Below are positions 15,575 through 22,622 of a stretch of 22,622 nucleotides of DNA, one piece after another. Each line of letters opens with the position of its first letter. Position 1 is the first letter of the stretch. Location: NCBI GenBank assembly GCA_038522375.1, contig JBCBKE010000050.1, positions 1 to 22,622 of the forward strand, in the 5' to 3' direction. A program made the position numbers and the translations under genes. This stretch comes from UBA5336 sp038522375 (GTDB lineage Bacteria > Pseudomonadota > Alphaproteobacteria > Caulobacterales > Hyphomonadaceae). The notes beneath the pieces were generated by a model. That model was not told where the DNA came from. It ran no database searches and saw nothing but the letters and a program-made list of their open reading frames with translations.

Positions 15575-17296
15575 TCATGGTTGATCCCCGTCAGCGGGTT
15601 CGTCAGGCGGCGTTGCCGTCAGCGAAGACGCCTGATCGACCCATCGTTCCCGACCGACCCGACCGGAGAAACTGAGATACTCGTCGATCCAGACCTCATT
15701 GGCCGGTGTCCACTGCGCAATCTGACTGTACTTGTAAATTCCCAATTCATGCAGCACGCCCTGTATCCGCGGCCCGATGCCGCCGATCGCAGTGAGATCG
15801 TCAGCGCCATCGCGCGGCTTCGCGATCGCAGGCGGTTTTTCGGCTGTAATGTCAGGTTCGGACTGCGCCACTGGCTCATCCGCGGCTGGGTCAGGCTCAG
15901 CATCGGCCTCCAGGTCCGGTGCGGCCTCGGGCACCGGTATCTGGTCATCACCGTTGTCCTCAGGCGCTTGTGTGTCGTGTGGAGCGAGCGGGTCGCCCTC
16001 GGTGACCGTTTCCATAGGCCCGGTGTCGATATCCGGATCATCGGCAACCGTGGCCACCTCGGTATCGGCGTCCGCGGGCTCAGGCGGCGCAACGGTCTCG
16101 GCAGGCTGCTCATCTGAAAAAGCCGGCGCATAGGACGGGGTTGCCTCGACTGGAGCCGTATCGGTGGTGTCACTTTCCGCACCGTCCGCGTCAGCGGTCG
16201 GCAGTTCGGGCTGGTCCGGGTGCTCCGCTTCGCTGTCAGCCGCAAGGGGCAGCTCAAGCGGGGGATTCTGATCAGGTTCAGGCTCCGGTCCGACATCTGA
16301 ATCCGGCCCGGCCTCAGGCGGCTCTTCCACGTCCGGCCCTGCCGACGAGCCGGCTGCTGAGCCAGCGGCGCCCACTACCGCTACCGCTGCAGCCGCTCCA
16401 GGCGATGCCTCACCATCGGCGTTTTCTTCCAGATAAGCCAAGCGGCCTTCGAGGTAACGATTTCGCCAACGTAGGCGCGCCAACTCCTCATCGGTCGTCT
16501 CAGTCCTCGTCGTCTGGTCGGCCAAATCGGAAGGCGCCGCCGCTCCGTCTTCGTCAAACTCCTCAATCAGGGGCGCAGCCTGTATCATCAAGGCGGCAAC
16601 CACCCGGTCTTCGAGGACCTTCACCCGGGTTTGCAGATAGTTGTTCTGCCAACGCATCTTGGCGATGTCCGTTGGGTTTGGCCCCTCTGCGGACGGTAAA
16701 GGAACAGGTACCGGAGCTTCGGCGACTGGCGCTGGCGCCGCCTGGCTAGCCGTTTCCAGCTCTGCCTGGAGCCGTCGGATCTGGGATTCCAGATAGCGGT
16801 TGCGCCAGGCAAGGCTGGACTCTTCGGGGTCTACGGCGGCATCCATTGGCTGATCGCGGTCGCCAGACTGTTGGGCGATAGCTGCCGCACCGCCAGCGAT
16901 CGCGCCGGCAGCAGCCGCCATTCCCGCGGAAACGCTCCCTCCCGTCCCCGACCCGCCGTCGCGCGCGGCTTGGCTCTCGCGCAGGGTTTCAATCTCCGCG
17001 TGGGCCCCGGCAAGCTCATCTGTCAGACTGGCAACCCTGGCTTCCCACTCGCTCAGTTCTGCGCGAACGTCTCCGTCACCATGCGGAACACCATCGCGCA
17101 CCTGTCGTTGGGAGGCATAAAGACCGTCGATTTCGGCCCGCGCCTGGTCGAGTTCGGTAAGGGCCACATCGCGCTCCACGAGGGACCGGCGCAGCTTGCC
17201 GCCGAGAAGTAGGCCCCTGAGACCAATGCCCAGCAGAAGGCCCGCAAGCGCGGCCCCTGCGAGCAACATCCAGATATGGGTCGCCAGCCACACCAT
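15575..17296 (-). CDS. Membrane-anchored coiled-coil protein with three WxNxYL repeats and a C-terminal H3TH-like domain
   Basis: A 573-residue protein of unknown function. Residues 4-32 form one membrane span. A coiled coil follows (about 36-112), then a Gly/Ala-rich stretch (115-143). Three copies of a motif of the form [LM]-x-W-[RQ]-N-[RN]-Y-L-[EQ] (162-170, 214-222, 275-283) each continue into a short heptad-like segment. A long Asp/Glu/Pro-rich, probably disordered linker runs from about 320 to 495. The C-terminus (499-560) contains DDLTAIGGIGPRIQGVL and IYKYSQIAQWT, which resembles the helix-hairpin-helix (H3TH) domain called a predicted 5' DNA nuclease in COG3743 and also found fused to NuoE or ribosomal L21 in some Alphaproteobacteria. 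Its ATG overlaps the stop of the OmpA-like gene (TAATG), so the two proteins are probably made in step. Confidence 0.8.
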   Translation of the reverse strand: MVWLATHIWMLLAGAALAGLLLGIGLRGLLLGGKLRRSLVERDVALTELDQARAEIDGLYASQRQVRDGVPHGDGDVRAELSEWEARVASLTDELAGAHAEIETLRESQAARDGGSGTGGSVSAGMAAAAGAIAGGAAAIAQQSGDRDQPMDAAVDPEESSLAWRNRYLESQIRRLQAELETASQAAPAPVAEAPVPVPLPSAEGPNPTDIAKMRWQNNYLQTRVKVLEDRVVAALMIQAAPLIEEFDEDGAAAPSDLADQTTRTETTDEELARLRWRNRYLEGRLAYLEENADGEASPGAAAAVAVVGAAGSAAGSSAGPDVEEPPEAGPDSDVGPEPEPDQNPPLELPLAADSEAEHPDQPELPTADADGAESDTTDTAPVEATPSYAPAFSDEQPAETVAPPEPADADTEVATVADDPDIDTGPMETVTEGDPLAPHDTQAPEDNGDDQIPVPEAAPDLEADAEPDPAADEPVAQSEPDITAEKPPAIAKPRDGADDLTAIGGIGPRIQGVLHELGIYKYSQIAQWTPANEVWIDEYLSFSGRVGRERWVDQASSLTATPPDEPADGDQP

Positions 17297-18744
17297 TACT
17301 CACTCCGTTCAAATACTTTGAATTCCAACCGTCGATTGGCCGCTTGCCCCTCAGGCATGTCATTGCTCTCGATCGGCTGATCAGGACCATACCCGACCAC
17401 GTCGAGCCGGTCGCCATCAAATCCTGCGGCGATCATGTAATTTGCGATAGCTTGCGCCCTTTCGCGACTGAGCCTCAGGTTTGCCGTCCGCGATCCAACA
17501 TCATCGGTATGGCCACCCAGTTCGAAAACCAAGCGCTCGTCGCAAAGGCCGGCCACGGCCATGATTTCATCCAACGCGATGCCGCTTTCGCGAGAAACAG
17601 CCGCTAAGCCCGTTTCAAACACGATGTTCCGGGTTTCCAAAACGCGGGCGAAAGCCGCTTCGCAGGCGCCTCGCGGATCAGCTGTGAAGTCGAGACCGTC
17701 AAGCCCGGTGACGGTGGCATCAACCGGCGTAACCGACTGGGTGACGCGGAACGGGCCTTCGTAGCGCCCCATATCCTCTTGAAGGTATCGAAGGGTCGAC
17801 CCGGTGGCACCGCCCTCGAACCTGAAGCCATCTCCACCGGGATCAAATGCCATCTCACCGCTGGCAAAACGGGTGAATTGGGGCAGGCCAAGCCGCACCC
17901 CCTCCATCCATCCAGGCAACGCATCTGCACCAACGGTCATTTCATCGGCAATGGGGCCATCATGGTGTTCCCTGGCGATCGCCAGAATCTCGGTGGCTTC
18001 ATCTTCGCTGTTGACGAGACCAGAGAAGATCAGGGTTCCGAGGACATGCCGCGCAGACCACCGGCCCGGCCCCCGAATATCGGCCTCTCCCGTGAACGGT
18101 GGATTGAGGTTTGCGAGTTCCGCCTTGACGCGCGCACGCACGACCGGATCCGGTGACGCGCCTGACACAAGGAGCCGCCTGTCGCGCAAGCGGGCCTGAC
18201 TGCCTTCCAGAACCCCAAGCTGTGTCAGCCCCAGTTCTGCGACAGTCTGCCAGCCGCTTCCCGGAACGCCCGACGCCAGCGCCTGAAGGTCAGTCACGGG
18301 GTCGCCTATCAGGGCGGCACGGGCGAGAAGATCGGCCCGCACGGTGTCGCTCGGCACGAAGCCTGAAAGCTCGATCGACCCATCATCGTTCTTTGTGGCC
18401 GACCATGTGAAAGGCGAAACCATTGCGGGGGCGTCGATAACAGGGGTTACGGTGGTCACGCCGCCATAGACGAAACCGCCATTTCCGCTGGACGTCAGCA
18501 CCGTTCGCACGGCTTCGGCAACGATATCATCGTTCGGCTGGGTGCCGCGCAGGGTTGCCGCTTGTCCGTCCATGCTGACCTGCGCCCAACCTAGCCCCGC
18601 CCGCGTGAGCTCGTCCTGGGCTGCGATCTGCAAATCGGTCTCTATGGACTCCGCAGCCTGGGGAAGTTGAACCATCCCCCACCAGCCAATGGCCGCTAGA
18701 CCGAGAAGCCCGATTACCAATAGGACAGTGTCTACTATACGCAA
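17296..18744 (-). CDS. OmpA-family protein with N-terminal membrane anchor and BON-like repeats
   Basis: A 482-residue protein. Residues 4-24 are one hydrophobic span with no clear signal-peptidase site, so it is probably anchored in the inner membrane. Several BON-like modules follow (about 37-98, 112-195, 205-260 and 290-345), recognisable by recurring patterns such as DGQAATLRG, DGSIELSGFVPSD and RRLLVSGASPDP. The C-terminal OmpA domain (about 372-478) has FELGGHTDDVGS, NLRLSRERAQAI and NRRLEF, which bind peptidoglycan, and two cysteines (361, 401) that may pair. The architecture recalls mycobacterial ArfA/OmpATb. Translation starts at TTG 18744 behind a strong GAGGGG (18755-18750). Its stop overlaps the start of the next gene by one base. 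Confidence 0.88.
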   Translation of the reverse strand: MRIVDTVLLVIGLLGLAAIGWWGMVQLPQAAESIETDLQIAAQDELTRAGLGWAQVSMDGQAATLRGTQPNDDIVAEAVRTVLTSSGNGGFVYGGVTTVTPVIDAPAMVSPFTWSATKNDDGSIELSGFVPSDTVRADLLARAALIGDPVTDLQALASGVPGSGWQTVAELGLTQLGVLEGSQARLRDRRLLVSGASPDPVVRARVKAELANLNPPFTGEADIRGPGRWSARHVLGTLIFSGLVNSEDEATEILAIAREHHDGPIADEMTVGADALPGWMEGVRLGLPQFTRFASGEMAFDPGGDGFRFEGGATGSTLRYLQEDMGRYEGPFRVTQSVTPVDATVTGLDGLDFTADPRGACEAAFARVLETRNIVFETGLAAVSRESGIALDEIMAVAGLCDERLVFELGGHTDDVGSRTANLRLSRERAQAIANYMIAAGFDGDRLDVVGYGPDQPIESNDMPEGQAANRRLEFKVFERSE

Positions 18745-18772
18745 GATATCCCCTCGATCGCCGCGATCACCC

Positions 18773-18806
18773 GCCGGTAGCTCTGCCCGAAACGTGAATT
18801 ACCGGC
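18773..18806. repeat. Inverted repeat between divergent ompA-like and trmH-like genes
   Basis: GCCGGTA (18773-18779) and TACCGGC (18800-18806) are 7-bp arms separated by 20 nt in the 86-nt divergent gap. The position would suit an operator acting on both genes. It may also be chance in GC-rich sequence. Confidence 0.3.
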
Positions 18807-18830
18807 AAGAGAAAGACAACAGCCGAAACG

Positions 18831-19643
18831 ATGCCTGAAAATTATGACACGATAACAAGTGCTTCAAATCCAGTCGTGAAACTGTTTCGAGGACTTGAGC
18901 GCAAGAAGGGACGCCAGGAAACGGGGCTGTTCCTGGCTGAAGGTGTCCGGCTGGTCAGCGAGGGGCTTGAACAGGGCTGGACCCTCGACACGCTTGTGGT
19001 TGGAACGACCGCAATGGATCGCGACTACGTGGTGACCCTGGCCCAAACCGCAGCGGCCTCGGGGACGCGGGTGGTCAACGCGGCGCCAAACCTGATGGAG
19101 CGGTTGGCAAGAAAGGATAACCCACAGGCCGTGATGGGAGCGTTTCGACAGGCTCATCCCAGCTTGGAGCGGTTGACAGAGGACGGGCCCGCCCGATTTC
19201 TCGTTCTCTACGAAATCCGAGACCCGGGCAACCTGGGAACACTGATCAGGACCGCCGATTGCGCCGGCATGGACGGGGTCTTGCTTCTGGGTCCCAGTTG
19301 CGACCCCTACTCTGTGGAGGCAGTTCGTGCGTCCATGGGCTCGATCTTTGACCTGCCGCCCGTGGCTGTGCCAGCAGAAGCGGGACTGGAGTGGCTGAAG
19401 CGTACAACTACAATCATCGTGGCTGCCACCATGAATGGAGAGGCCAGGCATGATGACGACGTGTACGGAGAACGCTCCGCCGTCCTGATGGGGACCGAAC
19501 AATCCGGCCTCCCCGATACCGTCGAAGCGGAATGCGATGTCTGCGTGCGAATCCCCATGCGGGGCGGCGCCGACAGTCTCAACCTGGCCCAGGCTGGCGC
19601 CATCATGATCTACGAAGCGTGGCGCCAACAGGGTTTCACCTAG
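18831..19643 (+). CDS. TrmH/SpoU-family RNA 2'-O-methyltransferase
   Basis: A 270-residue SPOUT enzyme. An N-terminal substrate-binding domain (about 1-110, with the FLAEGVRLVSEGL segment) is followed by the knotted methyltransferase domain. Its motifs are RDPGNLGTLIRTADCAG (130-146; Asn134 and the catalytic Arg140), LMGTEQSGLP (219-228) and RIPMRGGADSLNLAQAGAI (240-258). It would methylate the 2'-hydroxyl of a tRNA or rRNA nucleotide using S-adenosylmethionine. The domain layout is nearer to the rRNA-type (RlmB/TsnR-like) members than to tRNA TrmH. GTEQSGL replaces the usual G-N/S-E-G-x-G-L. The next gene, another probable RNA methyltransferase, starts 11 nt downstream, which indicates an operon. 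The target is not deducible. Confidence 0.92.
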   Translation: MPENYDTITSASNPVVKLFRGLERKKGRQETGLFLAEGVRLVSEGLEQGWTLDTLVVGTTAMDRDYVVTLAQTAAASGTRVVNAAPNLMERLARKDNPQAVMGAFRQAHPSLERLTEDGPARFLVLYEIRDPGNLGTLIRTADCAGMDGVLLLGPSCDPYSVEAVRASMGSIFDLPPVAVPAEAGLEWLKRTTTIIVAATMNGEARHDDDVYGERSAVLMGTEQSGLPDTVEAECDVCVRIPMRGGADSLNLAQAGAIMIYEAWRQQGFT

Positions 19644-19654
19644 GGAGCTTGCGC

Positions 19655-20551
19655 GTGGACACCCGAACTACACTCCTGATCGCCGATGACTGGACCGATT
19701 ACGCCCTGCTAGACAGCGGCGACGGCCTCAAATGCGAACGGTTTGGCGATCAGACAGTCATCCGTCCAGACCCACAGGCGTTCTGGGCACCGCGGACGCC
19801 GATTACCGCCTGGCAGGCCGACGCCAGCTTTGATATCGGAAGCGACGACAGCGACCGCGGACAGTGGCAGCTGCATAACCGGGCGGCGCCTGACCATTGG
19901 ACAATGCGCTGGGACGATCTCGTCTTCGATGTCCGCCGTTCACCGTTCCGGCATATGGGCGTTTTCCAGGAGCATTCCGTCCACTGGCGATTTGCGGCTG
20001 ATCAGATCCGGCGGGCCTCGCGCCCGCTGAAGGTCCTCAACCTTTTCGGCTATACGGGCATGATGTCATTGGCCTGCGCCGCGGCAGGGGCTGAGGTCGT
20101 TCACCTCGATGCCAGTCCCAAATCCAATGGCTATGGAAAGGCGAACCAGGCGCTATCGGGGTTGGAGCACCGTTCCATTCGCTGGATCGCTGACGACGCC
20201 ATGAAGTTCGTCGCCAGGGAGCAGCGGCGTGGAAACACCTATGATGCCATCGTGCTGGACCCGCCCAAGTTCGGCCGGGGCCCTAAGAACGAGACCTGGC
20301 GTTTCGAGGATGACTTTCCCGTTTTGCTGAATGGGGTCCGAGCACTCTTGTCACCGGATCCGGTATTCGTGATCCTCACCGCCTATGCCGTTCGGCTTTC
20401 TTACATTGCCATTGCACAGGCGCTGGCGGACCGGATGACACCCTTCGGCGGGCTCATGGAGACGGGCGAAATGGCGATCCCGGAGGCGAACCGAGCGCGG
20501 CTCTTGCCAACAGCGATCTATGCCCGCTGGTCAATGGACCGGTCGCCATAG
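19655..20551 (+). CDS. RlmI-like class I SAM-dependent (rRNA) methyltransferase without PUA domain
   Basis: A 298-residue methyltransferase. The SAM-binding motif NLFGYTGMMSLACAAAGAEVVHLDASPK (129-156) and motif IV IVLDPPKFGRG (199-209) match the RlmI/RlmK-type family that modifies rRNA bases. Upstream, FRHMGVFQEHSVHW is the segment that precedes the catalytic domain in these enzymes. The N-terminal PUA RNA-binding domain of E. coli RlmI is absent and replaced by about 95 residues with no recognised domain. GTG 19655 is used because AGGGAG (19642-19647), overlapping the upstream stop codon, is correctly spaced. The frame is open back to 19532, but that part lies in the upstream gene. The RNA target is unknown. 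Confidence 0.87.
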   Translation: MDTRTTLLIADDWTDYALLDSGDGLKCERFGDQTVIRPDPQAFWAPRTPITAWQADASFDIGSDDSDRGQWQLHNRAAPDHWTMRWDDLVFDVRRSPFRHMGVFQEHSVHWRFAADQIRRASRPLKVLNLFGYTGMMSLACAAAGAEVVHLDASPKSNGYGKANQALSGLEHRSIRWIADDAMKFVAREQRRGNTYDAIVLDPPKFGRGPKNETWRFEDDFPVLLNGVRALLSPDPVFVILTAYAVRLSYIAIAQALADRMTPFGGLMETGEMAIPEANRARLLPTAIYARWSMDRSP

Positions 20552-20571
20552 TTTAGGGCCTTGCGCTAAAC
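20551..20571. terminator. Weak hairpin between convergent methyltransferase genes
   Basis: GTTTAG (20551-20556) and CTAAAC (20566-20571) form a 6-bp stem with a 9-nt loop, exactly between the two convergent stop codons. It is AT-rich and has no T-run, so terminator activity is only a possibility. Confidence 0.25.
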
Positions 20572-20572
20572 G

Positions 20573-21511
20573 CTAGTCTGGTTTTCGCGCCTCAAGCACC
20601 CAGGCGGCGTCCGACCCGCCAAGGCCGAAACGACGAGCAAAACCGTTTCCGCTGGGGTCGATGGTTGCGAGAATCGCAGAGGCTTCCCCCTCATTGATGG
20701 CGGCGCCGATCATACCCTCCATCCGCCCCCGGTACGCCGCGATCTCTGCTGCCATCCCATCGAGCCAACCGGAAATGTCCTGTTCGGCATAGGCCTGGCG
20801 ACGTTCATAGAGTTGCCGGGCACCACCATGGAGGTGGCCAGCCAGTCCGCCCCGTTGAACCTCGGGCATCAACTTGGCCTGGGCAGTCGTGAAGGCTTGA
20901 AGGGCAATATCGAGACTTGCCTTCGCATCGGGGCCGGGTTGGCGGTCCATGCGGAACAGTGCGGCGAACAAGGTCCGTGTGGCAGGGATGAAGCGGCTAC
21001 CATCGATTGTATCAAGCCCAGCAAGATGACGGGCGCACTCGTTCGCGATGGCCCCGTCCTTCAGGTGCACAACGGCGGTAAACCCTGCCCCTGGCCTGAG
21101 TATCCTGGCGATCTCGGCAGCAGCACGTCGCCGATCAGCGTATTCGAACCCGAACTGGCTCACCGCGCGATCCACACTGGCATCCGCCAGCGGTAGGGCA
21201 TCGGCACTGGCAACCAGTCCCATCAACCCAGGAACGGCATCGGCGGCGGCCCTGATTGCGTCTTCAGAGATGTCCGATCCAATGAGGTTGGCGTACCCGG
21301 CCCCGGCGGCATGCTTGAGAACAGAGCCGGCGCCGCAAGCAATATCAATCACCGCTGCATCGCTTCCTCCGGCAAATGTTGCCGCCCAGAATTCCGCTAG
21401 CTCCGCGCTGGTCTCGACACCCACGCCAGCAAAGACCTCACCTGTCCGGCCCGCCGCGCGTCCCTGCCAGTAATTGGACCAATCGGTCTTGTTCTTGTCC
21501 GGCTTTGTCAT
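20573..21511 (-). CDS. Class I SAM-dependent methyltransferase (UbiE/Methyltransf_11 type)
   Basis: A 312-residue soluble methyltransferase. AAVIDIACGAGSVL (52-65) is the SAM-binding motif I, LIGSDISEDAI (76-86) gives the acidic residue contacting the ribose, DALPLADASVDRAVSQFGFEYA (104-125) covers motif II, and EIARILRPGAGF follows. This organisation fits enzymes that act on small molecules such as quinone precursors, lipids or secondary metabolites. The C-terminal half (from about 150) has no recognised domain. The N-terminus WSNYWQGRAA is a common entry for this group. It is divergent from the TPR gene (72 nt apart) and converges with the RlmI-like gene. Substrate unknown. Confidence 0.85.
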   Translation of the reverse strand: MTKPDKNKTDWSNYWQGRAAGRTGEVFAGVGVETSAELAEFWAATFAGGSDAAVIDIACGAGSVLKHAAGAGYANLIGSDISEDAIRAAADAVPGLMGLVASADALPLADASVDRAVSQFGFEYADRRRAAAEIARILRPGAGFTAVVHLKDGAIANECARHLAGLDTIDGSRFIPATRTLFAALFRMDRQPGPDAKASLDIALQAFTTAQAKLMPEVQRGGLAGHLHGGARQLYERRQAYAEQDISGWLDGMAAEIAAYRGRMEGMIGAAINEGEASAILATIDPSGNGFARRFGLGGSDAAWVLEARKPD

Positions 21512-21583
21512 TGGCCCAATGGTTTATACACTCTGGCGGAAACCCCAAGCCCGCAGACCGGCGCGCAACGAGGAACAGCCCCT

Positions 21584-22622
21584 ATGGCGCAACCGCCCCG
21601 CCTCACCCCCGCAAACGCCCTGCGCGCCGGCGCCGCTGCCTTCCAGGCCAGGCGATATGACGAGGCCCATCAGCTATTGGCGGGATTGTCTCACCCCCAA
21701 GCCCTCAACATGGCGGCGGTCAGCGCTCAGAAATTGGGCAATGGAGATGGCGCCGCGGCCTTGTTCGCGAAGGCCAGCCGGCTGGCGCCCACCGATGCAG
21801 ATATTGCGAACAATCGTGGTCATTTCGAGCTGGAGCGCGGCGACATGGCCGCGGCCGAGCGATGGTTCCGTGCTGCGCTCTCGGCAAGGCCCAACCTGGT
21901 GGCGGCAGGGATCGGACTGGCTAAGGTCCAGGCTGCCCGAAACGCATGGGGCCCGGCCGCCGACGCCTGGCGCAACGTTCTGGCGTCGGCGCCAACCAGC
22001 CGCGCCGCACGATACGGCCTCGGCACGGCTCTGCTGGAAAGTGGGCAGGTCGAGGCGGCCGCTGACCTCTTTCAGGAACTGTTGAACGAACACGATGCCC
22101 CGGCAGTTGCCTACATGCTGGGCCGGGCCTGCCTTGAACTGAACGCATTCGAGCGCGCAGAACCCTACCTGACAGAGGCCCACAGCGCAGCGCCGTCAAT
22201 TCATTCCCTCCGCACGCTGGCCAACCTCTACTGGATGCAGGGCGAAACGTCTGCTTTCGACCGTTTGGTTGAGCGGGCACCACCGGCACTTCGCACCCTC
22301 GCCATAAGGCTTGTGCTCGAAACGGGCGACACGGCGCGGGCGCAAATGGCCTGGGACAAGGCCTTTCGGGGCGATACGCATGAGACAGACGCCTGGACCC
22401 TGGCTGCGCTGATTGCCCGAGAGGCCGGCGACAGCGCACGCGCAGCGTCGGCGGCTGACAAGGCCCTGTCGCTTGCGCCGGCCGACCAGGCCGCCATGGA
22501 CGCACGCATTGTGGCAGACCTGATGCTCGGTGATCCGGACGCCGCCCTTGCGCGGCTACGCCCACTCAGGTCGGCCGATCCGCAGGCGCAGCTCTGGCTG
22601 GCCCATGAAAGTGACACTTTCA
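21584..22622 (+). CDS. Tetratricopeptide-repeat protein (3' end outside the window)
   Basis: An open frame of 346 codons from ATG 21584 to the window end without a stop. GAGGAA (21570-21575) sits 8 nt upstream of the start. The protein consists of consecutive 34-residue TPR units: about 38-70, 72-104 (NNRGHFELERGDMAAAERWFRAAL), 106-138, 140-171 (YGLGTALLESGQVEAAADLF), 174-205 (LGRACLELNAFERAEPYL), and further copies near 268-301 and 303-333. No signal peptide or membrane span is visible, so this part is probably cytoplasmic and serves protein binding. TPR arrays of this kind in Alphaproteobacteria are often fused to a C-terminal enzyme such as a sulfotransferase or 2-oxoglutarate oxygenase. 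That part, if any, is outside the window. Confidence 0.85.
   Translation, partial: MAQPPRLTPANALRAGAAAFQARRYDEAHQLLAGLSHPQALNMAAVSAQKLGNGDGAAALFAKASRLAPTDADIANNRGHFELERGDMAAAERWFRAALSARPNLVAAGIGLAKVQAARNAWGPAADAWRNVLASAPTSRAARYGLGTALLESGQVEAAADLFQELLNEHDAPAVAYMLGRACLELNAFERAEPYLTEAHSAAPSIHSLRTLANLYWMQGETSAFDRLVERAPPALRTLAIRLVLETGDTARAQMAWDKAFRGDTHETDAWTLAALIAREAGDSARAASAADKALSLAPADQAAMDARIVADLMLGDPDAALARLRPLRSADPQAQLWLAHESDTF

Noticed and set aside
16000..16350. Repeated acid/proline codons that could look like a tandem DNA repeat
   Set aside because: The repetition is amino-acid bias of a disordered linker, with no regular DNA period visible.
18864..19628. 254-codon minus-strand frame inside the TrmH-family gene
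   Set aside because: Mirrors the codons of a gene with clear SPOUT motifs. No start signal.
19532..19654. Upstream extension of the RlmI-like frame into the trmH-like gene
   Set aside because: The extension is out-of-frame coding sequence of the upstream gene. GTG 19655 has a well-placed AGGGAG.
21474..22085. 203-codon plus-strand frame near the window end
   Set aside because: It overlaps the TPR reading frame in another phase. Its Arg/Trp/Pro-rich translation is a typical shadow, while the TPR frame is open to the window end with consensus repeats.

Overview
The window is GC-rich, densely coding chromosomal DNA from an alphaproteobacterium. The evidence is a ChvG/ExoS-type sensor kinase near a mannose-type EIIA and an HPr, a clpP-clpX-lon block with Lon and ClpP in their usual forms, an intergenic palindromic repeat of a kind common in Alphaproteobacteria, and frequent GTG/TTG starts behind good ribosome binding sites. 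The genus cannot be fixed from this sequence. No tRNA, rRNA, CRISPR array, insertion sequence or phage gene was seen.

Layout. (1) 1-2472, plus strand: the end of a surface-sugar cluster, with a WlbA/WbpB-like sugar dehydrogenase (cut by the window start), a WbpD-like hexapeptide acetyltransferase and a WbpE-like aminotransferase. Together these are the enzymes that place a 3-acetamido group on UDP-GlcNAc-uronic acid. (2) 2488-3656, minus: a PncC/CinA-C amidase and a flavodoxin-like protein, separated by a palindromic repeat. (3) 3786-8517, minus: lon, clpX and clpP, the ATP-dependent proteolysis block, with a terminator after lon and two heat-shock-like promoter candidates. (4) 8725-9276, plus: an exported EF-hand protein divergent from clpP. 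(5) 9316-13438, minus: HPr, EIIA-Man, an AbgT-family transporter and a ChvG-like kinase. The hprK and chvI genes that usually accompany this set are missing. (6) 13493-18744, minus: cyclophilin, a short endonuclease V-like protein, a Tat-type M48 lipoprotein protease, a membrane-anchored coiled-coil protein ending in an H3TH-like domain, and a BON/OmpA protein. The last two are joined by a TAATG overlap. (7) 18831-22622: a TrmH-family RNA methyltransferase and an RlmI-like methyltransferase in tandem (plus), a small-molecule-type methyltransferase (minus), and a TPR protein (plus) that runs off the window end.

The best candidate for something undescribed is the coupled pair at 15575-18744. 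An inner-membrane-anchored BON-repeat/OmpA protein is translationally linked to a membrane-anchored protein with three W-x-N-x-Y-L coiled-coil repeats, a long acidic/proline linker and a C-terminal H3TH-like domain of the kind annotated as a predicted flap-endonuclease-like fold. This could tie the peptidoglycan layer to a cytoplasmic partner. The short EndoV-like protein without the family's conserved C-terminal histidine is the second point of interest.
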